Shown here piece by piece: positions 14,166 to 20,854 of a stretch of 23,655 nt of DNA. This DNA comes from WJLC01 sp964600865 (GTDB lineage Archaea; Nanobdellota; Nanobdellia; Pacearchaeales; GW2011-AR1): contig CAZRJP010000009.1 of the NCBI GenBank assembly GCA_964600865.1, forward strand, positions 1 through 23,655, read 5' to 3'. A model generated the notes under the pieces. It was not told the origin of the DNA, did no database searches, and worked only from the letters and a program-made list of their open reading frames with translations. Within the stretch, counting starts at the first letter, position 1; each line of letters begins with the position of its first letter. Both the position numbers and the translations under genes were made by a program.

Positions 14166-14534
14166 ATGAAGGACGAAGAAAGAAAAATTCACGAATTAAA
14201 GGAACTTATTAAAGAATTTTGTGAAAAAAGGGATTGGGACCAATTTCATAATGCTAAAGACTTGGCAATCGCTCTTTCTATTGAAGCATCAGAACTTTTA
14301 GAAATATTCAGGTGGAAATCTCAAAAAGAAGTAGAAGAATTATTTAAAACTGAAAAGAAGAAAGAACATATTGAAGAAGAAATGGCAGATGTTTTGTATT
14401 TTTTAGTTCGGATGGCACAGATGTATGGTTTAGATCTTACAGAAGCATTAGAAAAAAAGATGGAAAAAAATAAAGAAAAATATCCTGTAGATAAAGCGAA
14501 AGGGAGCAATAAAAAATATAATGAGTTTGATTGA
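14166..14534 (+). CDS. MazG-like nucleotide pyrophosphohydrolase
   Basis: The 122-residue, all-helical protein has the MazG/dCTPase motif in order: W24-D-Q-F, IEASELLEIFRW (E40, E43, E46) and EEEMADVLYFLVRMA (Glu at 70-72, D75), forming the four-helix Mg site. RS21-C6-like relatives remove pyrophosphate from (often modified or non-canonical) dNTPs. The end overlaps the open frame of the nuclease-helicase behind it, suggesting an operon. A link to nucleotide-pool cleaning or phage defence is possible. Confidence 0.88.
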   Translation: MKDEERKIHELKELIKEFCEKRDWDQFHNAKDLAIALSIEASELLEIFRWKSQKEVEELFKTEKKKEHIEEEMADVLYFLVRMAQMYGLDLTEALEKKMEKNKEKYPVDKAKGSNKKYNEFD

Positions 14535-14536
14535 AA

Positions 14537-16456
14537 ATGATAAATAGAAATATAATTTATAATGCTCCTCAAGAAGAATTTTGTAAGGATGTTTTAGTGA
14601 ATAAATTTGCAGATAAACTGCAAGAAGAATTTAAAATAATTTATGGTAGGAAAGCAGGTAAACCCGAATACAATTCTTGGATTGATACTGGAAAAGTTAT
14701 AAAAAATCTTATTGAATTGGGGGGATTGAAAAATATTTATGTTTCTTTTGAATATCAGGTTCCTTACACCCAAAAAAGAATAGATTGCCTGTTATTTGGA
14801 AAAAATAAAGAAGGGAAAGGGGTAGTTATCCATATAGAAATGAAACAATAGCAATCTGTAGAAGCATTGCCTATTGAAGGGAACTTTGTTGAGACATATA
14901 CTGGAGGGAACACTAGAAAGGTTGCTCATCCTTCACAACAAGTGAAAGGTTATCATAATTATCTCTTAGGATTTGTAGAGATATTTGAGGAAGAAGATGC
15001 TAAACTTATTGGTTGTGCATATTGTCCTAATTATGACAAAGAAAAAGGAAAAGGATTATATGATAAAAGATACAAAAAACTAGTCCAAAAATATCCTATT
15101 TACACAAAAGAAGATATTGAAAAACTAGCAGACAGATTAAAAAATCTATTAAAACAAGGAGATGGTTTTGATATATTTAATAAATTTATGGAATCTCCAA
15201 TTAATCCTTCAAGAAAATTATTAGAAAGTGCTTCTAAGGTGATAAAAAAAGAATCAGATTTTAATTTATTGGATGATCAAATATATGCAAGAAATGTTAT
15301 TATAGATAAGGTAAATAAAGCTAAAACAGATGATAAAAAAAGTATTATTATCGTTAGAGGTGGTCCTGGAACAGGTAAAACAGTTATTGCTCTTCATACC
15401 TTAGCAGAATATGCTGGGAAGAAGGATAAAAAGTATAAAATCTTTTTTTCATCTAGATCTAAACCATTAATAGAGGCAATCAAATATCGTATGGAGAGAG
15501 GACAAAAAGCAGGAGAGGTTAATGCTAGGATATTATTCACTAGTTTAAATCCTTACATTCCTGCTAGAACAGATGAAAATGAACTGGATATCCTCATAGT
15601 TGATGAAGCACATAGAATTGGTGAAAAATCTAATCATAGATTTACTAGAAAAGAATACAGAACAGATATGCCACAAGTAGAACAATTAATAAGATGTGCA
15701 AAAACATCTATATTTTTTATAGATGATAAACAAATAATTCGTGGTGCAGAAATAGGGAGTACTAAATTAATAAAAGAAACAGCAAAAAGGTTAGGAAGAA
15801 AAATAGAAGAAATTAATCTCAAATCTCAATTTAGATGTAATGGATCTGACAATTATCTTGATTGGTTAGAATATGTGTTGGGACACTCTGATAAAGAAAA
15901 AATCCTAAAAAAAGAAGACAACTTTGATTTTAGAATAATAGATTCTCCTCAAAAACTTTATAAGATAATTAAGAAAAAAGATGCTCAAAAAGGTAAATCT
16001 GCTAGATTGGTTGCTGGCTATTGTTGGGGGTGGTCTAAAGAACTAAATGAGCATGGAGAATTCAAAAAAGATGTTAAAATAGGTGATTTCGAAATGCCTT
16101 GGGAGACACATGGCAATATTAAGGCCCCAGAGGGTTATGTTAGATGGTACGAATGGGCTTATAAACCAGAAGGGATAAAACAAATAGGGTGCATTTATAC
16201 TGCACAAGGATTTGAATTTGATTACATTGGGGTTATAGTTGGACCAGACATAAAATATGATGAAGAAAAAGATTGTCTTGTAGGAGATATTAAAGGCACT
16301 AAAGATCCTATGTTAAAAAGAGATAAAGAAAATTTTGATGAATATGTGAAAAACATTTATAGGGTTTTAATGTCAAGAGGGATGAAAGGATGTTATGTTT
16401 ACTTTACAGATAAAAAAGTTGAGGAATATTTTAAAAGAAAGATGGAAAGAGATTAA
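14537..16456 (+). pseudogene. DUF2075-type nuclease-helicase, interrupted by one amber codon
   Basis: A frame from ATG 14537 runs to 16456 except for a single TAG at 14849-14851. The part before it holds a PD-(D/E)xK-like site: RIDCLL (D83) and HIEMKQ (E101, K103). The part after it (open for more than 500 codons) continues QSVEALPIEGNFVETYTGG and contains Walker A GGPGTGKT (about residue 274), Walker B LDILIVDEAH (about 353) and SQFRCNGSDNYLDW. The TAG sits where relatives usually have Trp (E-x-K-Q-W), so a TGG-to-TAG change is likely. The rest is intact, so loss is recent, or readthrough, suppression or a sequencing error applies. A TTG at 14867 could start the helicase part alone. Such proteins are NTP-driven nucleases, often linked to defence. 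Confidence 0.75.
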
Positions 16457-16701
16457 TTCTTCATTATTTTAAGATCTTCTCTATTCATCTCAATCCCAAT
16501 AGAATCTTTAACCATATGTTTGGTAAAGCTGAAAAATGATACTCTATCTTCTCTGAATAAAAATCTAAGACAATTTGCTTCATTAATAGATAAATGTATG
16601 AAAAATATTTTCCTATCTTCCTCATTCATTAAATATCTTAATTGTCTGATTCTAAAATCTAAAGTTATTATGTCTTTTTTATTTTTTATATTAATAATCA
16701 T
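16453..16701 (-). CDS. Hypothetical 82-residue protein
   Basis: The protein is charged and soluble (IINIKNKKDIITLDFRIRQL, FIHLSINEANCLRFLFRED) and ends overlapping the convergent helicase stop by four bases. Its ATG overlaps by 11 bases the stop of a broken upstream frame (16691-16765), so it looks like the second gene of a two-gene module whose first gene has decayed. I recognise no domain. The opposite-strand frame over it is less protein-like. Confidence 0.5.
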   Translation of the reverse strand: MIINIKNKKDIITLDFRIRQLRYLMNEEDRKIFFIHLSINEANCLRFLFREDRVSFFSFTKHMVKDSIGIEMNREDLKIMKN

Positions 16702-16765
16702 TTGTTCTATCTAGATAAAACTCTAACCACTCCCTAAACCTATTTACTGATTCTTCAAATATAAA
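16691..16765 (-). pseudogene. Remnant of a small gene, copy 1
   Basis: Twenty-four startless codons read FEESVNRFREWLEFYLDRTN before the stop, which overlaps the start of the next minus-strand gene. The minus-strand sequence just upstream, through two stops, encodes RELAALSIFGT at the 34-base repeat. The second copy at 17582-17713 encodes RELAALSIFGT and then FQEEVDRFMG. The two are broken relatives of one unidentified small protein, perhaps an antitoxin. Confidence 0.45.
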
Positions 16766-16785
16766 TCATCCCTTCATTTATGGGG

Positions 16786-16819
16786 GAGTTCCAAAAATGG
16801 AAAGGGCAGCGAGTTCTCT
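16786..16819. repeat. 34-base direct repeat, copy 1
   Basis: The block is identical to 17641-17674. Weaker similarity continues about 60 bases to the left of both copies (shared TAAACCTAT, TTCTT and AATATAAAT). It abuts the stop codon of the retropepsin-like gene at 16819. Confidence 0.75.
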
Positions 16820-17262
16820 TAATATTTTTCTAGATAAAATTCTTTTTTCTTGAAATTCATCACTAAATTGTATTCCCTTTTTTTAAGGAAATCTATTCCT
16901 AAGATAATAGGAAAATATCCTAATTCCTTCTCTTTTTTAGGTGATGTGGGCTTTAAAACAAGGCAAGAAAGGGGCTCTTTTGCAATCTTGTCTTTTTTGC
17001 CTTTTTTACCATAAAAAGAAAAAGTCACCTTGACCTCATATGCTGTATACTTATTTCCTCCCAAATATACTGTCTTAGGATATTTCTTATTGAGGGACAA
17101 TTGTAATCTTATTGCTTTGTCATAAGGAATTACTGTCTTTGGGCTTCCAGTGTCAATAACAAACTGATCTTGAATACGAATCCGTTTAGATTTTAATAAA
17201 GTAACATTTCCATATTCTTCTTGCTCTGGATCTCCACTTATATTCACTAGAGGTATCTTCAT
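16819..17262 (-). CDS. Retropepsin-like aspartyl protease
   Basis: The 147-residue protein has the aspartyl protease signature QFVIDTGSPKTVIP (D37-T-G), a flap-like YLGGNKYTAYEVKVTFSF and the late hydrophobic-Gly motif PIILGIDFLKK, with FYLEKY at the end. This is one retropepsin lobe, so it should act as a homodimer with one Asp from each chain. The gene overlaps the upstream DUF5678-like gene by four bases (ATGA), so they form one operon. No membrane anchor is seen; the substrate is unknown. The pair is bracketed by the 34-base repeats. Confidence 0.8.
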   Translation of the reverse strand: MKIPLVNISGDPEQEEYGNVTLLKSKRIRIQDQFVIDTGSPKTVIPYDKAIRLQLSLNKKYPKTVYLGGNKYTAYEVKVTFSFYGKKGKKDKIAKEPLSCLVLKPTSPKKEKELGYFPIILGIDFLKKREYNLVMNFKKKEFYLEKY

Positions 17263-17507
17263 ATCTGGAATATTTTTATCTTCTTTTTAGAAGGGATCTG
17301 TTTAATTAATACCTCTTCTTTTTTGACTTTAAGCTTTTTCAACTTTAACATTAAATCCTTCATATTGCTTGCATTTGCAATGACTTCCCTGCTTTTTATA
17401 GCTAGAATATCCTCTCCATACTTATCTTTTAAATTCTTTACATTAGAAAGAAACCATTTAAGATTTTCAGATGAATCTTTCATTAATTGTAATTCATTCA
17501 TATACAT
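17259..17507 (-). CDS. DUF5678-like small protein, partner of the retropepsin
   Basis: The 82-residue protein reads FLSNVKNLKDKYGEDILAIK, SREVIANASNMKDLMLKLKK and ends VLIKQIPSKKKIKI. The succession of 'I-x-x-x-E-V-I-A, then helix, then ...IP' resembles DUF5678 proteins, which are often paired with aspartyl-protease-like genes in archaea. ATG 17507 or 17501 may start it; a minus-strand TATA (ATTTAAATA, about 17522-17530) favours 17501 for a leaderless transcript. The function is unknown. It may be a substrate, inhibitor or targeting partner. Confidence 0.65.
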   Translation of the reverse strand: MYMNELQLMKDSSENLKWFLSNVKNLKDKYGEDILAIKSREVIANASNMKDLMLKLKKLKVKKEEVLIKQIPSKKKIKIFQI

Positions 17508-17581
17508 TTTATGTTCTTTTTATTTAAATAACTTTTTATCCTTCTTTAATTATAGCCACAACACTCAAACCAAAAACCCAA

Positions 17582-17713
17582 CTACCCCATAAACCTATCA
17601 ACTTCTTCCTGGAATATAAATACTACCTCTGCAAATAAAAGAGTTCCAAAAATGGAAAGGGCAGCGAGTTCTCTATATAGTGGTAGGGTATGTAATCGTC
17701 TGTGCAGACATAC
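17582..17713 (-). pseudogene. Remnant of a small gene, copy 2
   Basis: An open frame of 43 codons without a proper start reads TLPLYRELAALSIFGTLLF and later FIFQEEVDRFMG. In another frame an ATG at 17711 with a TATATAAG box just ahead starts MSAQTITYPTTI and stops. An internal deletion with frameshift would join the two. The relation to copy 1 (RELAALSIFGT, FEESVNRF) shows it once was coding. Confidence 0.4.
17641..17674. repeat. 34-base direct repeat, copy 2
   Basis: The block is identical to 16786-16819. The minus-strand reading is RELAALSIFGT, so the repeat is conserved coding sequence of the broken gene and not necessarily a recombination site. Confidence 0.75.
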
Positions 17714-17776
17714 TTATATATCTTTCGGTACAGACATCATTACTCTCCAGTAGTTTCTGTACAGAAATACTTAAAT
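17697..17776. promoter_or_regulatory. Three operator-like palindromes and AbrB promoter
   Basis: GTCTG-TG-CAGAC (17698-17709), CGGTACAGAC (about 17726-17735) and the perfect palindrome TTTCTGTACAGAAA (17754-17767) share CTGTxCAGA and are spaced roughly 25-30 bases apart. The first is followed by ATACTTATATA and the third by ATACTTAAATAG, so sites and TATA boxes have been copied together. The last TATA stands about 25 bases before the AbrB ATG at 17799. This looks like an autoregulated divergent control region. Confidence 0.55.
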
Positions 17777-17798
17777 AGATGTCCTATCTTATTTTTTT

Positions 17799-17963
17799 AT
17801 GAAACTTCAAAAACAATTGTCAAAAAAACGAGGAGATAAAATTTATCATAAATATATTGTGAATATTCCTAAAGAAAAAATCAAGGCAGCAGGATTCAAA
17901 CAAGGCGACGAACTCAAAGCAGTAGTTGAAAAGAAAGGGGATATGAGGTTGCGGAAGAAATGA
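17799..17963 (+). CDS. AbrB/SpoVT-type DNA-binding protein
   Basis: The 54-residue ORF (MKLQKQLSKKRGDKIYHKY, then IVNIPKEKIKAAGFKQGDEL) has the swapped-hairpin AbrB pattern: strand, IPKE, short helix, GFKQGDEL, strand AVVEKKG. It ends MRLRKK. AbrB antitoxins and regulators bind promoter DNA as dimers, here probably the palindromes upstream. The GNAT gene starts three bases after its stop, so they form an operon. Copies of its 3' part recur at 18557, 20101 and 22671 without a complete front; this is the only intact copy. Confidence 0.8.
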   Translation: MKLQKQLSKKRGDKIYHKYIVNIPKEKIKAAGFKQGDELKAVVEKKGDMRLRKK

Positions 17964-17966
17964 ACA

Positions 17967-18551
17967 ATGACAATTGAATTAAGAACAAGAAATTTAATTT
18001 TAAGAAGGCCAAGAAAAAAAGATATTCCAGATTTAGTGGAGGGATTAAATAATCTTAAAATTAGCAAATGGCTTTCAAAAGTCCCTCATCCCTATAAAAA
18101 GAAAGATGCTGAGTGGTGGATTAATGATTGCAAGGAGAAATTTAAGAAAAAAGGGAAGGAAAAAATTAAGAGTTATCCATTTAGCATTGAATTGAAAAAA
18201 GAAAAAAAATTAATTGGGGCTGTTGGACTACACGATATTGATTATTTTGAAAAAAATGCAGAAATAGGATATTGGGTTAATGAAAATTATTGGAGACAAG
18301 GGATAATCAAAGAAGCTCTAATTAAAATAATTGATTGTGCATTTAAGAAATTAAAATTAAATAGGCTAACAATAAAAGCCTACACTAAAAACAAGGCATC
18401 TAATGGTGTTGCGAAAAAAATGGGATTTAAATTTGAGGGTATTGAAAGGCAGGGTGCAAGAAGTAGGGCCACAGGAAAATTTATGGATGGGAATGTTTAT
18501 AGTCTCTTAAAAAAAGAATGGCCAAAGGCAAGAAAGAAATTAAAGAGTTAA
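17967..18551 (+). CDS. GNAT acetyltransferase (RimJ/RimL-like)
   Basis: The 194-residue protein begins TIELRTRNLILRRPRKKDIP, the N-terminal strand of RimJ/RimL-type N-acetyltransferases. It contains IGAVGLHDIDYFEKNAEIGY and the acetyl-CoA loop WVNENYWRQGIIKEAL (R/QxxGx-like, slightly degenerate), then NRLTIKAYTKNKASNGVAKK with MGFKFEGIERQGAR. Members acetylate protein N termini or small molecules. The gene follows an AbrB gene by three bases. GNAT toxins with DNA-binding antitoxins are known, but those pair with RHH proteins and differ from the RimJ type, so a toxin role is only a possibility. Confidence 0.88.
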   Translation: MTIELRTRNLILRRPRKKDIPDLVEGLNNLKISKWLSKVPHPYKKKDAEWWINDCKEKFKKKGKEKIKSYPFSIELKKEKKLIGAVGLHDIDYFEKNAEIGYWVNENYWRQGIIKEALIKIIDCAFKKLKLNRLTIKAYTKNKASNGVAKKMGFKFEGIERQGARSRATGKFMDGNVYSLLKKEWPKARKKLKS

Positions 18552-18556
18552 AAGAA

Positions 18557-18640
18557 ATGAATAAAACAGGATTCAAACAAGGCGATGAGCTTGAGGCAGT
18601 AGTTGAGAAAAAAGGGGGATGAACTTGAGGAAGAAATAAA
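18557..18640 (+). pseudogene. AbrB 3' fragment 2, frameshifted
   Basis: From ATG 18557 it reads NKTGFKQGDELEAVVEKKGG and stops. Compared with the intact copy (GFKQGDELKAVVEKKG) it lacks the first half, and an extra G after AAAAAAGGG shifts the frame. In the shifted frame DELEEEIK follows. It lies between the GNAT gene and the third MNT/HEPN promoter. Confidence 0.7.
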
Positions 18641-18648
18641 AAACAAAA

Positions 18649-18689
18649 TATTTAAATAGTATTGTCACAATTATGTTACATATGTCACA
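18649..18689 (+). promoter_or_regulatory. Promoter and triple operator of HTH-MNT gene 3
   Basis: TATA-like TATTTAAATA (about 18649-18658) is followed by TGTCACA (18663-18669), TGTTACA (18674-18680) and TGTCACA (18683-18689). Each is a TGT-N-ACA palindrome, 9-11 bases apart, or about one helical turn. They straddle the two candidate ATGs (18673, 18682). From the TATA spacing ATG 18682 is the more natural leaderless start. Confidence 0.6.
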
Positions 18690-19230
18690 AAAAGATTACA
18701 AAATAGAGATTGTATTGAATTTACTTAAATCCCCTAATCATATTCGGAGTATGGCTAAAGACTTAAAAACCAATCAAACCACTATAGCAAGAAAAGTAAA
18801 GGAATTGGAAAAAGAAAATATTCTTGATTATAATAAGGAAGGGAAGAACAAAGTTTATTTCATTAAAAAAACTATAGAAGCGCAAGAATACGTATATATT
18901 TGTGAACACCATAAACTAATACATATTATAAAAAAATATCCTATTCTAAGAAAAATAATAAAAGAAATAAAACAGAATAAAAAGATAAAATTAGCCTTGC
19001 TTTTTGGATCTTATGCTAAGGGATTAACACATAATAAAAGTGATATTGATATTTACATAGAAACAAAAAACAAGGAAATTAGAAAAAATATAGAAAGAAT
19101 AAATACAAGATTAAATATAAAAATAGGTAAATATGATAAAAATAATTCTTTAATTAAAGAAATTCAGAAAAATCATGTAATCATAAAAGGAATTGAAAGA
19201 TATTATGAAAAGAACAAATTTTTTAGCTAA
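18673..19230 (+). CDS. HTH-MNT nucleotidyltransferase (antitoxin of pair 3)
   Basis: The 185-residue protein (182 if ATG 18682 is used) has a winged helix (IRSMAKDLKTNQTTIARKVK, 24-43) and an MNT domain with FGSYAKG at 111-117 and SDIDIY at 123-128 (D124 and D126). It has the same architecture as the genes at 832 and 12286, and the helix after the HTH (ILDYNKEGKNKVYFI) matches the wing of pair 2 in style. It should AMPylate the HEPN protein encoded directly behind it, with which it overlaps by 26 bases. Three TGTYACA sites over its start suggest autorepression. Confidence 0.88.
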   Translation: MLHMSQKDYKIEIVLNLLKSPNHIRSMAKDLKTNQTTIARKVKELEKENILDYNKEGKNKVYFIKKTIEAQEYVYICEHHKLIHIIKKYPILRKIIKEIKQNKKIKLALLFGSYAKGLTHNKSDIDIYIETKNKEIRKNIERINTRLNIKIGKYDKNNSLIKEIQKNHVIIKGIERYYEKNKFFS

Positions 19231-19696
19231 ATTGCAAAAGCAAAAGAAGTTACAAGTAGTAGAAACAAGTGAAGAAATTTGTAATTCTTATTTAGAAAAA
19301 TCAGGCAAATCTATGAACTCTTCAAAAGCAACATATAAAATTGAAAGTTATGGGGATTCTGTTGCCTTAGCCTATTATTCAATGTATTACTCTGTTTTAG
19401 CATTATTATTCAAAATTGGGATTAAATGTGAGAACCATACTGCTTCAATAATTCTTCTTAAAAAAATATTTAACATAGAAAATAAAGATTTATTTGATGC
19501 TAAAAAAGAGAGAGTAGATAAACAATATTATGTTGATTTTTCAGTTACAAAAGAAGATGTTATGAACATGATAATTCAAGCAGAGAATTTCAATTCTGAA
19601 ATTCTTGATTTTATTGAAAACCTAAATCAAGGAAAAACTAAAGAATATAGAAATAAAGCAATTAAAATATTAAAAGATGCTAAAACTAGGAACTAA
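19205..19696 (+). CDS. HEPN-domain protein (toxin of pair 3)
   Basis: From ATG 19205 (a TTG at 19193 is in frame) the protein has 163 residues. It has AYYSMYYSVLALLFKIG (56-72), His78 (CENHTAS) and R103-x3-Q107-Y108-Y109 (ERVDKQYYVD). It is clearly the closest of the three to the pair 2 protein: IKCENHT against VKCEIHS, and RVDKQYY against RIDVQYY. The C-terminal helices are Lys/Glu-rich. The expected role is an RNase-type toxin controlled by AMPylation, although the classical catalytic His is a Gln. Confidence 0.82.
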   Translation: MKRTNFLAKLQKQKKLQVVETSEEICNSYLEKSGKSMNSSKATYKIESYGDSVALAYYSMYYSVLALLFKIGIKCENHTASIILLKKIFNIENKDLFDAKKERVDKQYYVDFSVTKEDVMNMIIQAENFNSEILDFIENLNQGKTKEYRNKAIKILKDAKTRN

Positions 19697-19716
19697 AAAG
19701 AAAAAGTCAAAAATAA

Positions 19717-20052
19717 TCACCAAACTCTCTCCCTCTCATACTTTTTCCCATTATAAACAATCTCAACAACTTCCTTCTTGCCAGACATTTTTATCTCTGC
19801 TTTTTCAAAATCACTTAACTTGGAATTGTGTGATTTAAGAAAATCTTTAAACCACTTTCTTTTTTCCTGCAATAATTCGGATAAGCTGTCGGGTTCTCTT
19901 GCAGAAGGGGTTATTTTTCCTGTGAGGAGATTAATTCTTAATCCTGGATAAGATTTTTCTTTTAAATCTAAGTGAGGTATTGATAATGGATTTCTCCAGC
20001 ATCTTAAATGAAGTATGTCATGCAAAAGTCCCTTTATTTGATTGGCTTTCAT
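19717..20052 (-). CDS. Hypothetical 111-residue protein
   Basis: It begins MKANQIKGLLHDILHLRCWR, a helix with two His and a Cys, continues LRINLLTGKITPSAREPDSL and ends EVVEIVYNGKKYERERVW. No family is recognised. The minus-strand AT-rich stretch 20058-20090 could hold its promoter and runs up to an AbrB fragment. It sits between the third HEPN gene and that fragment, converging on the HEPN gene. Confidence 0.5.
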   Translation of the reverse strand: MKANQIKGLLHDILHLRCWRNPLSIPHLDLKEKSYPGLRINLLTGKITPSAREPDSLSELLQEKRKWFKDFLKSHNSKLSDFEKAEIKMSGKKEVVEIVYNGKKYERERVW

Positions 20053-20100
20053 AATGAATGATAGGATTAGATATTTTTATTTTTATTATACTAATCATCT

Positions 20101-20197
20101 AAAAACTATCGTCAAAGAAGCCGGTTTCAAACAAGGCGATGAGCTTAAAGCTATTCTTGAAAAGAAAGGTAAAATAAAACTTAAAAAGAAACTATAA
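20101..20197 (+). pseudogene. AbrB 3' fragment 3
   Basis: A startless frame reads TIVKEAGFKQGDELKAILEK and then KGKIKLKKKL before TAA. It aligns with residues from about 27 to the end of the intact AbrB (IKAAGFKQGDELKAVVEKKG, MRLRKK) but is the most diverged copy. It overlaps the end of the convergent PIN gene by six bases and has no front half. Confidence 0.7.
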
Positions 20198-20854
20198 ATC
20201 TTGCAAATATTCTACTTTAGGCAATTTAGAATACTTTTTCTTTAATTGATAATCATTATGAACTTCTTCTAATAACTCTTTTGTCCAATCTTTTTTATCT
20301 GCAGTAATCATAATTAATTTCCTCTTATTATTATTATTATTATTATTGCGTTCTTGTATTCCTGATGCAATTGTCTTCGCATCTGAATCATTTCCATCTA
20401 ACCAAGTAAATAAACAACTCTTTAAATCAAAATCAATTTCTTCATTAGGAATTACAAACTCATCAACATATTTCCTGAGAAAATGATTAATTCTCCTTTC
20501 TAATTCAACAAATATTTTTGTTATAATTTGTACTTTCCTATGGCTCTCTTGAATAGTGTTTAACAAAATAAAAAATTTAGTTATCTTTTTCTTGTCTCTT
20601 TTTGTTAATCTTGAGGATTCTGAAGAAGTATAAAGCTTATAAGAATTATCTTTTAATTTTCTTATAATCTCTCTTTGAATAATTTTTTGCCTATTTAACC
20701 ATTTAGGTATGTTTATGTCTTTTATGTAATAACAAAGCAATAATTGATCATCTTGTTTTTCATTTACAAATTTTCTGCTTTTTTTATTTAAATCTTTTCT
20801 ATCTCCTTCTCCAACATAATAAAGGATAATACACATATCTAAAAACCATCTCAT
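20192..20854 (-). CDS. PIN-domain nuclease
   Basis: The 220-residue protein has the PIN acidic residues in order: D6 (WFLDMCI), E117/E119 (IFVELER), D156 and D158 (GNDSDAKTIASG) and D186 (MITADKKDW). It is longer than VapC toxins, with a helical insert at residues 50-135. Seven consecutive Asn (170-176) come from a trinucleotide repeat. PIN proteins cleave RNA with Mg. The wHTH gene upstream overlaps it by four bases (ATGA), so the pair looks like a large toxin-antitoxin or RNA-processing module. Confidence 0.8.
   Translation of the reverse strand: MRWFLDMCIILYYVGEGDRKDLNKKSRKFVNEKQDDQLLLCYYIKDINIPKWLNRQKIIQREIIRKLKDNSYKLYTSSESSRLTKRDKKKITKFFILLNTIQESHRKVQIITKIFVELERRINHFLRKYVDEFVIPNEEIDFDLKSCLFTWLDGNDSDAKTIASGIQERNNNNNNNKRKLIMITADKKDWTKELLEEVHNDYQLKKKYSKLPKVEYLQDL
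20325..20347. repeat. Trinucleotide repeat inside the PIN gene
   Basis: About 7.7 tandem TTA units (plus strand) encode poly-Asn in the PIN protein. The unit is three bases, so copy-number change alters Asn length without shifting the frame. Confidence 0.8.

Noticed and set aside
294..14851. Stop-codon recoding (TGA in the NUDIX gene, TAG in the nuclease-helicase)
   Set aside because: TGA ends many clear genes here (for example 2006-2008, 12174-12176, 13292-13294) and TAG ends the AbrB-MNT gene at 8625-8627 exactly where a coupled ORF takes over. The NUDIX gene also has frameshifts, so decay explains it better.
17967..18551. AbrB plus GNAT as a toxin-antitoxin pair
   Set aside because: The GNAT is RimJ/RimL-like, and known GNAT toxins of the TacT type pair with RHH proteins. 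Adjacency alone is not enough.
18557..18622. A separate 21-codon peptide gene
   Set aside because: Its sequence is a frameshifted copy of the AbrB 3' half, so it is a relic.
20325..20347. Phase-variable repeat
   Set aside because: The repeat unit is three bases, so slippage cannot switch the frame; only Asn number would change.
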